This document shows, in pieces, positions 24,811 to 33,120 of a stretch of 50,718 nucleotides of DNA. How positions within the stretch are numbered: the stretch's first letter is position 1; every line of letters starts with the position of its first letter. Origin of the DNA: Desulfomicrobium sp. (GTDB lineage: Bacteria; Desulfobacterota; Desulfovibrionia; Desulfovibrionales; Desulfomicrobiaceae); NCBI GenBank assembly GCA_024709365.1, contig JANJWV010000039.1:1-50718 (forward strand), given 5' to 3'. The position numbers and the translations under genes were made by a program. The notes beneath the pieces were generated by a model that searched no databases, was not told the origin of the DNA, and was given only the letters and a program-made list of their open reading frames with translations.

Positions 24811-26136
24811 ATGGACAACGCGCCCATCTTCGACACCGCCATCCCCAGCCTGGGCCCGTGCAGGGTCGACAACCCCCTGCCCTACTGCCACCATATCGAC
24901 GACACGGCCAAGATGCGCATGTTCCTGTCCGGGGACGTCATCGAGGACGCCTCCGGCTCCGATGCGCTGTGCGAGTTCGAGGAGGCCGGCCCCAGAAGGA
25001 TGGTCTATTTCGACCCGCCCAAGACCAAGTGCGCCGTGGTGACCTGCGGCGGCCTTTGCCCGGGCATCAACGACGTCATCCGGGCCATCGTCATGAGCGC
25101 CCACCACAACTACCACGTGTCCGGCACCTTCGGCATCCGCTACGGGCTGCAGGGCTTCATCCCCAAATTCAAGCACGACATCATGGAACTCACGCCAGAG
25201 AGCGTGTCCGAGATCCACGAGTTCGGGGGCACGGTCCTGTCCTCGTCGCGCGGGCCCCAGCCGCCCGAGGAGATCGTCGACGCCCTGGAGCGCATGAACA
25301 TCTCGGTCCTGTTCATGATCGGCGGCGACGGGACCATGAAGGCCGCCGACATCGTCACCCAGGAGGTTCTGCGGCGCGGCCTCAAGATCGGCGTGGTCGG
25401 CATCCCCAAGACCATCGACAACGACATCAATTTCGTGACCCGTTCCTTCGGCTTCGACACGGCCGTGGAGAAGGCCACCGAGGCCATCCGCTGCGCCCAC
25501 GTCGAGGCCCTGGGTTCCCCCGGCGGCATCGGCATGGTCAAGCTCATGGGCCGGGAGTCGGGCTTCATCGCGGCCCAGGCCAGCCTGGCCCTGAAGGAGG
25601 TCAACTTCGTCCTCGTGCCCGAGGCTCCCTTCGAGCTGCACGGGCCCGAAGGATTCCTGGCCCAGCTGAAACAACGCCTGGAGCAGCGGCAGCACGCCGT
25701 CATCGTCGTGGCCGAGGGCGCCGGACAGGATCTGTGCCGCGCGGACAACGGGCAGGATCTGTCGGGCAACCCCATCCTCGGCGACATCTGCGACGTGCTG
25801 CGCAGGGAGATCAAAAAGTATTTCGGCGAACTGAACTTTCCATACACGCTCAAGTACATCGACCCGAGCTACATCATCCGTTCCATACCGGCCAACTCCA
25901 ACGACCGCATCTACTGCGGCTTCCTCGGCCAGCACGCCGTGCATGCCGCCATGGCCGGCAAGACGGGCATGGTCGTGTCCAAACTCCAGGACCGCTACAT
26001 CCATCTGCCCCTGCACCTGGTCACGTCCAAGCGACGCAAGCTGAACATCTTCTCCAACTACTGGCGGTCCGTGATGGAATCGACCGGACAGCCCCAATCC
26101 ATGTTCACCTGCATGAACAAGGCGGATAGGCCATGA
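24811..26136 (+). CDS. ATP-dependent 6-phosphofructokinase (plant/Clade X-like)
   Basis: This encodes 441 residues. AAGGAG lies 5 bases before the ATG. The N-terminal ~70 residues are an extension typical of this clade. Motifs: CGGLCPGINDVIR, GGDGTMKAADI, GVVGIPKTIDNDI and VKLMGRESGFIA. The GGDGT glycine is the residue usually linked to ATP use; PPi enzymes have Asp there. The PKTIDND lysine is shared with plant-type ATP enzymes, so phosphate donor is best called ATP with caution. It catalyses the committed step of glycolysis in the cytoplasm. Its stop overlaps the next start (ATGA). Confidence 0.92.
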   Translation: MDNAPIFDTAIPSLGPCRVDNPLPYCHHIDDTAKMRMFLSGDVIEDASGSDALCEFEEAGPRRMVYFDPPKTKCAVVTCGGLCPGINDVIRAIVMSAHHNYHVSGTFGIRYGLQGFIPKFKHDIMELTPESVSEIHEFGGTVLSSSRGPQPPEEIVDALERMNISVLFMIGGDGTMKAADIVTQEVLRRGLKIGVVGIPKTIDNDINFVTRSFGFDTAVEKATEAIRCAHVEALGSPGGIGMVKLMGRESGFIAAQASLALKEVNFVLVPEAPFELHGPEGFLAQLKQRLEQRQHAVIVVAEGAGQDLCRADNGQDLSGNPILGDICDVLRREIKKYFGELNFPYTLKYIDPSYIIRSIPANSNDRIYCGFLGQHAVHAAMAGKTGMVVSKLQDRYIHLPLHLVTSKRRKLNIFSNYWRSVMESTGQPQSMFTCMNKADRP

Positions 26137-27209
26137 AACGCGCCCTCATCGTTCTCGTCATCCTGGCCCTGGCCGGCGGAGCCTACTGGTTCCTGCAGAA
26201 CCGCGAACAGTTCTTTCCCAAGCCCGAGGCCAAGGAAGTGGCGCCCCAGCGATGGCAGGTCAGTACGGGCAAGGCGCCCGAGCCTTCCAACGCCACGGCG
26301 ATGCTGCCCGTCAACGCGACCAACGCCAGCGTCGAGACGAACGCCACGTCCAATGCCACGGCCCCCGAAACGCCCGTGGACGAAATCGTCCGACACGACT
26401 TCGTCAAGGATGTCAGCGCCTACCTCGTTGCGCGCTACCTCCCGGGCGGCACCAAGAAGAATCCCGGCCCCCAGGGCCGCTTCGACCTCAACGTCAAGTC
26501 CGTGAACATCCGTTACGGCGTCGATTTCCCGGGCCTGAACGTGGACCCGGCCGACACGCTGGGCGCGCGCAAAATCATCTTCGGGCACGTGCTGCAGGGC
26601 CCGACGCTCGATTTCCTGCACGCCGCCTACACGCCCCTCTTCCTGGACAGCCTCGACGAGACGCTGCGCTCCACCACCCACACCCTGGCCTCGGGCCAGA
26701 ACGTGACCGTGACCGAGGCGCAACGCGCGGAAATGCTGACGCTGCTGGCCTCCCGCCTGCGCACGGTGGGACGGACCGTGTCCGTCCTGGCCAGGACGGA
26801 CACGATCAAGCCGCTGGTGGCCAAATATCTTCAGGACATCGACAATGTCGGCCAGGCCCATCTGGCCTTCTGGAACCTGCAGGGCGACAAGGCGTCGCCC
26901 GCAGCCCGCGACGAGGCCGGCGCGCGCATCAAGACCACGATCCAGACGCGCGAGATCTCGCGCCAGCGTCTGCTGCAGGCCATCGTCAGCGCGGCCGACC
27001 CCCAGGGGCTGGACGCTTCGGAACTCATCTATCTGGCGCAGTGGATATACCGTCGCGGCGAGGAGAACCCCCAATGGGCCGGGGCCACGGGCAAGGCGGG
27101 AGAGCTGCTGGCCAGGGTCGCGGAAGCCGTGGAGGAACGTTCGCGTCAGCCGTGGCCGGAAAGCGGCGGAAACGCCACGTCGGGCGATCCCGCCGAGGCG
27201 GGGCAGTAG
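26133..27209 (+). CDS. membrane-anchored hypothetical protein with NAT-rich linker
   Basis: This encodes 358 residues. An N-terminal helix (KRALIVLVILALAGGAYWFL) is probably an uncleaved anchor. A linker of about residues 50-80 follows, rich in Asn-Ala-Thr/Ser units (NATAM, NATNAS, NATSNAT), and then a mostly helical periplasmic domain. No family is recognised. The helical part includes LTLLASRLRTVGRTVSVLAR and a C-terminal amphipathic stretch. The ATGA overlap with the phosphofructokinase gene implies co-translation, but a functional link is not evident. It ends at the exact base before the convergent gene at 27210. Confidence 0.7.
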   Translation: MKRALIVLVILALAGGAYWFLQNREQFFPKPEAKEVAPQRWQVSTGKAPEPSNATAMLPVNATNASVETNATSNATAPETPVDEIVRHDFVKDVSAYLVARYLPGGTKKNPGPQGRFDLNVKSVNIRYGVDFPGLNVDPADTLGARKIIFGHVLQGPTLDFLHAAYTPLFLDSLDETLRSTTHTLASGQNVTVTEAQRAEMLTLLASRLRTVGRTVSVLARTDTIKPLVAKYLQDIDNVGQAHLAFWNLQGDKASPAARDEAGARIKTTIQTREISRQRLLQAIVSAADPQGLDASELIYLAQWIYRRGEENPQWAGATGKAGELLARVAEAVEERSRQPWPESGGNATSGDPAEAGQ

Positions 27210-27545
27210 TCAGGACAGGAAGGACTTTTCGAGCCGGCACGTCTGGACGACGTCACCGCCGGCTTCGTGCAGGACGAACTCTATGGAACCCCGGGCACCC
27301 AGCCGGGGTTCGCATTTTTCGTTGTTCCAGAGCGTCAGCCAGCCGGGCCCCCATTCCGAATAGGGAAAGGACAGGGTCCCGACGCGGTAGAGTTCGGGTA
27401 CGGTCCAGCCGGCCTCGGCCAGCTGTGCGGCATGCGCCCGGAACCAGGCCAGGGACCGCGCATGGGCCCGTCCCTGTTCCTTGGAAATTTTTCCGCATTT
27501 CAGCAGCTCCGCGCTGCTCTCGAGTTCCTGTTCGAATGTCGGCAT
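27210..27545 (-). CDS. hypothetical protein
   Basis: This encodes 111 residues from the ATG at 27545 with AAGGA upstream. The N-terminal half is helical (EQELESSAELLKCGKISKEQ) and the C-terminal half is strand-like (WGPGWLTLWNNEKCEPRLG, then SIEFVLHEAGGDVVQTCRLE). There is no signal peptide or known domain. It follows the PilZ gene by 17 bases on the same strand, so the two are probably co-transcribed. Role unknown. Confidence 0.65.
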   Translation of the reverse strand: MPTFEQELESSAELLKCGKISKEQGRAHARSLAWFRAHAAQLAEAGWTVPELYRVGTLSFPYSEWGPGWLTLWNNEKCEPRLGARGSIEFVLHEAGGDVVQTCRLEKSFLS

Positions 27546-27562
27546 GTTCCTTCCTGCGTGAG

Positions 27563-27889
27563 TCATGGTCGCGAGACGGGGCGGGTGTACTGCACGCCGA
27601 TCCCGTAGCGCGTCTTGTCGGTGCATCCCAGGTCCCTGGTCCAGCGCACGCGGCCCTGGAAGCTCCGGTGTGCGGCCAGCCCCGGTTTTTCGGGATGAAG
27701 GTTCAGGAGCTGAAGGTAGATGATCTCGCCCGTGCGCAACGGGGAGCGGGTTTCCATGCACAGTCCGCCCTCGCCCAGGTCGATGAGCCTCGCGTCGAGG
27801 TACTCGTCGCTGTCCAGCCGGCTGTACCTGACGCTTTTTTCCATGCGCTGGCGCTGAAACTCGCGCCTGTTCATCGAGCCGTTTGCCAT
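27563..27889 (-). CDS. PilZ-domain protein
   Basis: This encodes 108 residues. GGGGAGG lies just before the ATG at 27889. The PilZ pattern starts with RREFQRQR (Arg9 and Arg13 as the RxxxR pair). The second motif is Asp37-Leu-Gly39-Glu-Gly-Gly42, where the usual form is D-x-S-x-x-G; Ser is replaced by Gly. The C terminus, TRYGIGVQYTRP, fits the last strand. PilZ domains bind c-di-GMP; with the altered Ser position, affinity may be reduced. It could respond to the c-di-GMP pool set by enzymes such as the HD-GYP protein at 2446-3606. Confidence 0.8.
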   Translation of the reverse strand: MANGSMNRREFQRQRMEKSVRYSRLDSDEYLDARLIDLGEGGLCMETRSPLRTGEIIYLQLLNLHPEKPGLAAHRSFQGRVRWTRDLGCTDKTRYGIGVQYTRPVSRP

Positions 27890-27966
27890 CTTTGCCTCCC
27901 CGTCCCGCCATGGCGGATACTCATTTCATTCTATAGTAGTCCTTTGCGGGGAAATGAAAAGAGGTC

Positions 27967-28428
27967 TCAGGCAAGCACGTCGATCCCATCGGGGGTGCAC
28001 AGGAGAAACCCTTCTTCCGCCAGCCGCCCGGCCAGCATGCCGTGGCCATCGATGCGGACGCCGGAAAACGTGCCGTCATAGATCACGCCGATGCCGCAGC
28101 TGGGCGAACGCGGCTGCAGCACCGCAGCCCGGGCGCCGGTCAGGGAGGCGATGCGCAGGACCTGCTCCACGCCGCGGCAGAAGGCCTCGGTCACGTCGGC
28201 GCCGCTGCGGGACAGGGCCTTGTCCCCGTTCAGTTCCACGGCATCGCGGGGAGTGGGCAGCCCGCCGAGCTGTTCGGGACAGACGGGGATGAGCGTGAAG
28301 CGCGAAGCCAGGTCCGCGACGCGCCCGTCGGTCTCCATGCGGCCGTCGTAGCGGCAGTACACGCCAAGCAAACAGGCGCTGACCAGCAACGGCTGCCGTC
28401 CTTTTCCCTGGAAATCGTCCCTTGTCAT
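27967..28428 (-). CDS. DUF523 family protein
   Basis: This encodes 153 residues. The ATG at 28428 has GGAGG 5 bases upstream, and the conserved domain starts directly after it; longer starts would overlap the divergent cobT. The motifs are LLVSACLLGVYCRYDG, IPVCPEQLGGLPTPRD, and AAVLQPRSPSCGIGVIYDG. The conserved Cys residues in SACLLG, PVCPEQ and SPSCG suggest metal or Fe-S binding, but the function of DUF523 is unknown. It may share a promoter region with cobT. Confidence 0.9.
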   Translation of the reverse strand: MTRDDFQGKGRQPLLVSACLLGVYCRYDGRMETDGRVADLASRFTLIPVCPEQLGGLPTPRDAVELNGDKALSRSGADVTEAFCRGVEQVLRIASLTGARAAVLQPRSPSCGIGVIYDGTFSGVRIDGHGMLAGRLAEEGFLLCTPDGIDVLA

Positions 28429-28495
28429 CCAGCCCTCCGCCCTGTAGCCGTTGAACTCTTCATCCATCAAAAAAACGTGACATTCCGGAGGCTTC

Positions 28496-29560
28496 ATGTC
28501 CACTCTCCAGTCCGCCCTCGACCGCATCAGCCCCCTCGACCCGACATATTTCGATCAGGCCCAAGCCCATCTCGACACGCAGACCAAGCCCAAAGGGAGC
28601 CTCGGCACCCTGGAACGCATCGCCTGCCGCCTGGTGGCCCTGGCCGACGGCCAAGCGCCGCGCGTGGACCCGGCCCGCGTCTACACCTGCGCCGGCGACC
28701 ACGGCGTGGCGGCGCAGGGCGTGAGCCTCTTTCCGCAGGACGTGACGCGGCAGATGGTCGAAAACTTCGTGCGTGAGGGCGCGGCCATCAACGTCCTGAC
28801 CCGCACGGCCGGCGTGGACCTCAAGGTCGTGGACGCCGGCTGCCTGGGCGGCCCCTTCCCCGAACACCCGGCCCTGGTGCAGTGCAAGGTCGCCCCCGGC
28901 ACCCGCGATTTCACGACGGGCCCGGCCATGACGCGCCAGGAGTGCCTGACCGCCCTGGAAAACGGGGTGCGCCTGGCCCTTGCGGCGCGGGAAGACGGCA
29001 TGAAAACCCTGTGCACGGGCGAGATGGGCATCGCCAACACCACGCCGGCCACGGCCCTGTTCTGCGCCTACCTGGGCCTGGAACCCGAGGCCATCACCGG
29101 CCCCGGCACCGGCCTCAACGCCGAAGGAATCCGCCACAAGATCCGCGTCATCGAACGGGCTCTGGCCCTGCACGCGCCGGTCGTGGCCACGGGCGACCCC
29201 ATCGACATCCTGGCCTGCCTGGGCGGCTTCGAGATCGCCACCCTGGCCGGGATGATCCTGGGCGGGGCGAGCCTGGGCATGGCGCTGGTCATCGACGGAT
29301 TCATCTCGTCCAGCGCCTTCGCCGCGGCCAGGGCCATCCACCCCACCGTGGCCGAATACGCTTTCTTCGCCCACGCCTCGGCCGAGCCGGGCTTTGCCGC
29401 GGTCATGGACGGCCTCGGAGCCGCCCCGCTGCTCAACCTGGGCATGCGCCTCGGAGAGGGCACGGGAGCGGCCATGGCCGTCTTCATCCTGCGCTGCGCG
29501 GCCAACATCTACAACGACATGGCCACGTTCGACTCCGCCGGCGTGGACTCCGGAAATTGA
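28496..29560 (+). CDS. cobT: nicotinate-nucleotide-dimethylbenzimidazole phosphoribosyltransferase
   Basis: This encodes 354 residues. It transfers the ribose phosphate of nicotinate mononucleotide to the lower ligand base for cobalamin assembly. Conserved segments are DTQTKPKGSLGTLE, YTCAGDHGVAAQGVS, TGEMGIANTTPA (phosphate loop region) and the catalytic Glu321 in GMRLGEGTGAA. Length matches CobT. GGAGG lies 4 bases before the ATG. No cobalamin riboswitch is seen: the upstream gap to DUF523 is only 67 bases. A terminator follows directly. The B12-dependent-looking radical SAM protein at 39421 may be one user of cobalamin. Confidence 0.95.
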   Translation: MSTLQSALDRISPLDPTYFDQAQAHLDTQTKPKGSLGTLERIACRLVALADGQAPRVDPARVYTCAGDHGVAAQGVSLFPQDVTRQMVENFVREGAAINVLTRTAGVDLKVVDAGCLGGPFPEHPALVQCKVAPGTRDFTTGPAMTRQECLTALENGVRLALAAREDGMKTLCTGEMGIANTTPATALFCAYLGLEPEAITGPGTGLNAEGIRHKIRVIERALALHAPVVATGDPIDILACLGGFEIATLAGMILGGASLGMALVIDGFISSSAFAAARAIHPTVAEYAFFAHASAEPGFAAVMDGLGAAPLLNLGMRLGEGTGAAMAVFILRCAANIYNDMATFDSAGVDSGN

Positions 29561-29561
29561 A

Positions 29562-29591
29562 AAAGGGCGGGCGGAAAACCGCCTGCCCTTT
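29562..29591. terminator. bidirectional terminator between cobT and hemC
   Basis: A 13-base stem (29562-29574 with 29579-29591, one G-T pair) has an AAAA loop. On the minus strand it ends in a five-T run after the hemC stop. On the plus strand it ends CCCTTT after cobT, so it can serve both convergent genes. Confidence 0.85.
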
Positions 29592-29611
29592 CACGTCGAA
29601 AGCATTCCCGC

Positions 29612-30547
29612 TCAGACGGCCGCGCCGCTCCTGTACACCGCGTCCAGGATTTCCTGCCCGCCGCGCTCAAGGACAGCCCGGGCCACTCCCGCGCCCAGGG
29701 CCACGGCTTCGGCGGCCGGGCCCGAGGCTTCCTGACGGATGACCCGCTCGCCGCACAGGTCGGCCACCAGGCCCGTCATGGTCAGGGTCGACCCGGACAG
29801 GGTGGCGAAACCGGCGATGGGCACCTGACAGCCACCGTCCAGGCCGAAAAGGAAGGACCGCTCGGCCTCGACGCAGGCTCTCGTGGGCGCATGGTCGAGG
29901 AAGGCCAGCAGCTCGTCCAGCTCGGGCCGGTCGGTACGGAACTCGATGCCCAGGGCCCCCTGGGCCACGGCCGGGAAGAAGGACGGCGGGGCCAGCTCCT
30001 GCATGTGCGGCGCGCCGAGGCCCAGGCGGTTGAGACCGGCCATGGCCACGATAATGGCGTCGAACTCGCCGGCCATGAGCTTGCTCACGCGGGTGTCCAG
30101 GTTGCCGCGCAGGGAGACGATGCACAGGTCCCGGCGCAGGCCCATGAGCTGGGTCTGGCGGCGCAGGCTGCTGGTCCCGACGCGTGCCCCGGCCGGCAGG
30201 GAGGCGATGTCGGGATAGTTGGCGCTCAGGAAGCAGTCCGTGGGCGCCTCGCGCTCGGGGATGATGCCGAGCTTGAGCCCCTCGGGCAGTTCGGCGGGCA
30301 CGTCCTTCATGGAGTGCACGGCGATGTCGGCCTCGCCGGCCAAGAGCGCCTCCTCTATCTCCTTCACGAACAAACCCTTGCCGCCGATCTTGGCCAGGGG
30401 GACGTCGAGAATCTTGTCGCCCTTGGTCTTGATGATGTTCAGCTCGACGTCGATGCCGGGGTACTGGGCCTTGAGGAGGGCCGAAATGTGGTGCGCCTGC
30501 CACAGGGCGAGCTTGCTCCCGCGGGTGGCGATGCGAATGTTCTTCAT
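29612..30547 (-). CDS. hemC: porphobilinogen deaminase (hydroxymethylbilane synthase)
   Basis: This encodes 311 residues. The ATG at 30547 follows AAGGA; the open frame extends upstream through the fmdB and gmhA region but is not coding there. The order is [43 protein letters not shown] (active-site Asp region), [12 protein letters not shown], and [14 protein letters not shown] with the dipyrromethane-binding Cys. It condenses four porphobilinogen molecules to hydroxymethylbilane in tetrapyrrole synthesis, which also feeds sirohaem and cobalamin in this group. It is followed by a terminator shared with cobT. Confidence 0.96.
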   Translation of the reverse strand: MKNIRIATRGSKLALWQAHHISALLKAQYPGIDVELNIIKTKGDKILDVPLAKIGGKGLFVKEIEEALLAGEADIAVHSMKDVPAELPEGLKLGIIPEREAPTDCFLSANYPDIASLPAGARVGTSSLRRQTQLMGLRRDLCIVSLRGNLDTRVSKLMAGEFDAIIVAMAGLNRLGLGAPHMQELAPPSFFPAVAQGALGIEFRTDRPELDELLAFLDHAPTRACVEAERSFLFGLDGGCQVPIAGFATLSGSTLTMTGLVADLCGERVIRQEASGPAAEAVALGAGVARAVLERGGQEILDAVYRSGAAV

Positions 30548-30563
30548 CAATGATCCTTGGAAG

Positions 30564-30806
30564 TTAACCGCAACTGGAGCAGTTGCCGCCGCTGCAGGAA
30601 CCGCAGCCGCTCTTGCCCCTGGTGGTGATGGCGCTCGCGCTGGGCGAGCCCGCGACGATGGGGCCTCCGGTGCGGAAGACGCCCCGGGACATGAGCTTGG
30701 CCGTGTCGGCGGAGCCGCAGGCCGGACACACGGGCTGCTCGCCGCCGAGGACGATCTCCTCGAACTCCTTGTGGCAGGCGTTGCAGACGTATTCGAAGAT
30801 GGGCAT
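30564..30806 (-). CDS. FmdB-family zinc-ribbon protein
   Basis: This encodes 80 residues. The N-terminal ribbon [17 protein letters not shown]...CPACG gives two CxxC zinc ligands. The tail is Gly/Ser/Cys-rich ([14 protein letters not shown]), typical of FmdB-like proteins from anaerobes. The name derives from a proposed regulator of formamidase genes; the actual role is unknown. It lies between gmhA and hemC on the same strand, 10 and 16 bases from them. Confidence 0.88.
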   Translation of the reverse strand: MPIFEYVCNACHKEFEEIVLGGEQPVCPACGSADTAKLMSRGVFRTGGPIVAGSPSASAITTRGKSGCGSCSGGNCSSCG

Positions 30807-30816
30807 ATGTCCTCCT

Positions 30817-31440
30817 TTACGGTTGTTCCGAGCCCAGGAAAGGTTCGAGTTCGGAAACCGCCTCGAAAAGATAGTAGTCGATCAGCCCGCAGAGCAGGTG
30901 GCCGATGGCCGCGTGGATCTCCTGCACGAGGGGCGTCCTGGTGTCGGGGACGATGAGGGCGTGGTGGCAGTGCCGCGTCATCTCCCCGCCATTGCCCCCG
31001 CCCAGCCCCACGGTCACCAGTCCGTTCTCCATCCCGAGGCGCAGGGCCTCGTTGACGTTGGCGCTTTTGCCCGACGTGGAGATGCCGACCAGCACGTCGC
31101 CCGGCCGCCCCAAGGCGCGGACCTGCTTGCTGAAGATCTGATCGAACGAATAGTCGTTGCCGATGGCCGTCAGGGCCGAGGAGTCCGTGGTCAGGGCGAT
31201 GGCCGGCAGGGGTGGGCGCTCCATCATGAAGCGATTGACCAGCTCGGCCGCGAAATGCTGGGCGTCGGCCGCGCTGCCGCCGTTGCCGCAGAAAAGGATC
31301 TTCCCCCCGCCCGTGAGACACAGGGCCATGGCCCGGGCCGCCTCGGCGACCTGCGGGGCGTGGGCGGCGAAAAACGCCGTGCGCAGCGCGGCTCCGTCCT
31401 CCGCGTGGGTCGTGATGATCCGCAGCACCTTGTCGGTCAT
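30817..31440 (-). CDS. gmhA: phosphoheptose isomerase (sedoheptulose-7-phosphate isomerase)
   Basis: This encodes 207 residues from the ATG at 31440. The SIS fold has [20 protein letters not shown], the GmhA N-terminal phosphate loop, [19 protein letters not shown] and [12 protein letters not shown], with a C-terminal [13 protein letters not shown]. The enzyme starts ADP-heptose synthesis for LPS inner core, showing a Gram-negative envelope. It heads a minus-strand unit gmhA-fmdB-hemC, probably transcribed from the AT-richer DNA upstream that also carries the liv promoter. Confidence 0.94.
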   Translation of the reverse strand: MTDKVLRIITTHAEDGAALRTAFFAAHAPQVAEAARAMALCLTGGGKILFCGNGGSAADAQHFAAELVNRFMMERPPLPAIALTTDSSALTAIGNDYSFDQIFSKQVRALGRPGDVLVGISTSGKSANVNEALRLGMENGLVTVGLGGGNGGEMTRHCHHALIVPDTRTPLVQEIHAAIGHLLCGLIDYYLFEAVSELEPFLGSEQP

Positions 31441-31880
31441 GGCCTGGCCCTCCCCCTCATTCGTTGAACAGGACCATGGTTTGTAAGTTCCCACCAGCCC
31501 TTTGGCAAGGGTTTCTTCCCCCGCCGCCGCCGGCGCATTATACAAAATTGCAAAATCTGGGCAGCACCAACCGCGAGGCTTTGACAATTTCGAAATTCGA
31601 AGCGGTGTCGCAATCAATCCACCTCAAACGCTGGTTCGGAGCGAATTAACGCAGCGCAACGACTCCGAACTTCGTCGAAAATTCGCCAACCCCTCCCGGC
31701 CGGAGAAGGCACGATGATTGCACAATCAAACCGCATCTAAGGGGCTCGAATCACGCGCTTCTTTGCGCCGCGCCGCAACTTCTTACAAAACGGGGTGCAC
31801 TCCCCTCAAATACCTTTCTTTTTTTGGTTTTCTCATTTAGAAAACCGTCACTTTGTAACACTTACTCATGGAGGTTGTTT
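31441..31880. promoter_or_regulatory. divergent promoter region between gmhA and livJ
   Basis: This 440-base stretch has no gene and is more AT-rich than its neighbours. It contains a 12-base palindrome AATTTCGAAATT (31586-31597), right after TTGAC, and an inverted repeat at 31826-31846. The livJ and gmhA promoters should lie here, but no clear -35/-10 pair can be assigned with confidence. Confidence 0.5.
31826..31846 (+). promoter_or_regulatory. inverted repeat in the livJ leader
   Basis: GGTTTTCT (31826-31833) and AGAAAACC (31839-31846) are perfect complements around CATTT. The element is preceded by a T-rich tract and lies 24 bases before the livJ ribosome site. It could be an operator or an mRNA hairpin controlling livJ. 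Confidence 0.5.
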
Positions 31881-33047
31881 GTGAAGAAATTTGCTCGTGT
31901 TTTCCTGACCCTGGTATGCGTGCTGCTCTTTACTGCGGCCGCGGGGGCCGAGACCATCAAGCTTGGCTTCAACATCCCGATGACCGGCGACATTCCCAAA
32001 GTGGGTGAGATGGCAAAGCAGTCCGCCGAAATGCTCAAGGAGCAGGTCAACGCCAAAGGCGGCCTGGACGTCGGCGGCAAGAAGTACCAGCTCGAATTCG
32101 TGTACGTGGACAACGAGACCAAGCCCGAGTCCGCCGTCAACGCGGCCCTGAAGCTGATCGAAGGCGAGAAGGTCCTGGCCATGGTCGGCCCCATGGGTTC
32201 CGGCCGCGCCGTCCCCGCCGGCGAAGTGGCCAACAACCTCAAGACCGTCATGCTCGCCCCCTGGTCCACCAACCCCAAGACCACCCTGGACCGCCCCTAC
32301 GTCTTCCGCGCCTGCTTCCTGGACGACTTCCAGGGACCTGTGGCCGCCAAGTTCGCCACCAACCAGCTGAAGGCCAAGACCGCGGCCGTCCTCTTCGACG
32401 TGGCCCAGGACTACTCCAAGGGCCTGTCCGAATTCTTCAAGAAGAGCTTCGAAGAGCTGCACGGCGCCGGCGCCGTGGTGGCCTACGAAACCTTCACCAC
32501 CAAGGACGTGGACTTCTCGGCCCAGCTGACCAAGATCATCAAGGCCAAGCCCGACGTCCTCTTCACCCCCCAGTACTACAACGAAGTGCCGCTCATCGTG
32601 CGCCAGGCCCGCGAACTGGGCTTCAAGGGCCCGATCCTCGGTTCCGACTCCTGGGGCTCCGCCGAGCTCATGGGCCTGTGCGGCGACGACTGCAAGGGCC
32701 AGTACTTCGTGACCCACTACGCCGCCGCCGGCGCCAAGGGCGCGACCAAGGAATTCATCGACAATTTCAACGCCAAGTACGGCCAGATCCCGGATGACGT
32801 CGGCGCCCTGACCTGGGACGCCACCAATATGGCCCTGGCCGCCATCCAGAAGATGGGCGCCCTGTCCGGCGACCTGGCCAAGGACCGCGACGCCCTGCGC
32901 GCCGCCCTGGCCTCCATGAGCGGCTTCGAAGGCATCACCGGCACCATGAGCTACGACGGCAAGAGCGGCGACCCCTCCAAGTGCGCCGTCATCGTCAAGA
33001 TCAACGACGCGGGCGAGTTCACGTTCCACGAGACCGTCTGTCCGTAA
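31881..33047 (+). CDS. livJ: branched-chain amino acid ABC transporter, substrate-binding protein
   Basis: This encodes 388 residues from a GTG at 31881, with GGAGG 6 bases upstream. A signal peptide (KKFARVFLTLVCVLLF, cleavage near AGA-E at about 23) precedes a type 1 periplasmic-binding fold. Typical segments are IKLGFNIPMTGDIPKVGEM, VGPMGSGRAVPAGEVANN and PILGSDSWGSAELMG. It lies ahead of livHMGF and is separated from them by a GC hairpin. Ligand is most likely leucine, isoleucine or valine, though LivJ-like proteins of sulfate reducers can bind other amino acids. The mature protein is periplasmic. Confidence 0.93.
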   Translation: MKKFARVFLTLVCVLLFTAAAGAETIKLGFNIPMTGDIPKVGEMAKQSAEMLKEQVNAKGGLDVGGKKYQLEFVYVDNETKPESAVNAALKLIEGEKVLAMVGPMGSGRAVPAGEVANNLKTVMLAPWSTNPKTTLDRPYVFRACFLDDFQGPVAAKFATNQLKAKTAAVLFDVAQDYSKGLSEFFKKSFEELHGAGAVVAYETFTTKDVDFSAQLTKIIKAKPDVLFTPQYYNEVPLIVRQARELGFKGPILGSDSWGSAELMGLCGDDCKGQYFVTHYAAAGAKGATKEFIDNFNAKYGQIPDDVGALTWDATNMALAAIQKMGALSGDLAKDRDALRAALASMSGFEGITGTMSYDGKSGDPSKCAVIVKINDAGEFTFHETVCP

Positions 33048-33060
33048 CCCTGGCTGACTT

Positions 33061-33086
33061 CCGGAGGGCGGTCCGCCGCCCTCCGG
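33061..33086 (+). promoter_or_regulatory. intercistronic hairpin between livJ and livH
   Basis: CCGGAGGGCGG (33061-33071) pairs perfectly with CCGCCCTCCGG (33076-33086) around TCCG. Only two T follow. Placed between a binding-protein gene and its membrane components, it probably gives partial termination or 3' protection so that livJ is made in excess. Confidence 0.65.
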
Positions 33087-33120
33087 CCTTGTGACATTCC
33101 AACCGATTCCGGACCCGAAC

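Noticed and set aside
28429-28495. Cobalamin riboswitch upstream of cobT
   Set aside because: The gap is only 67 bases and shows no B12-box-like element.
29612-31321. A 569-codon frame that could be read as a fusion with HemC at its C terminus
   Set aside because: The part upstream of 30547 overlaps gmhA and fmdB in another frame and has no protein character; HemC starts at 30547 with its own ribosome site.
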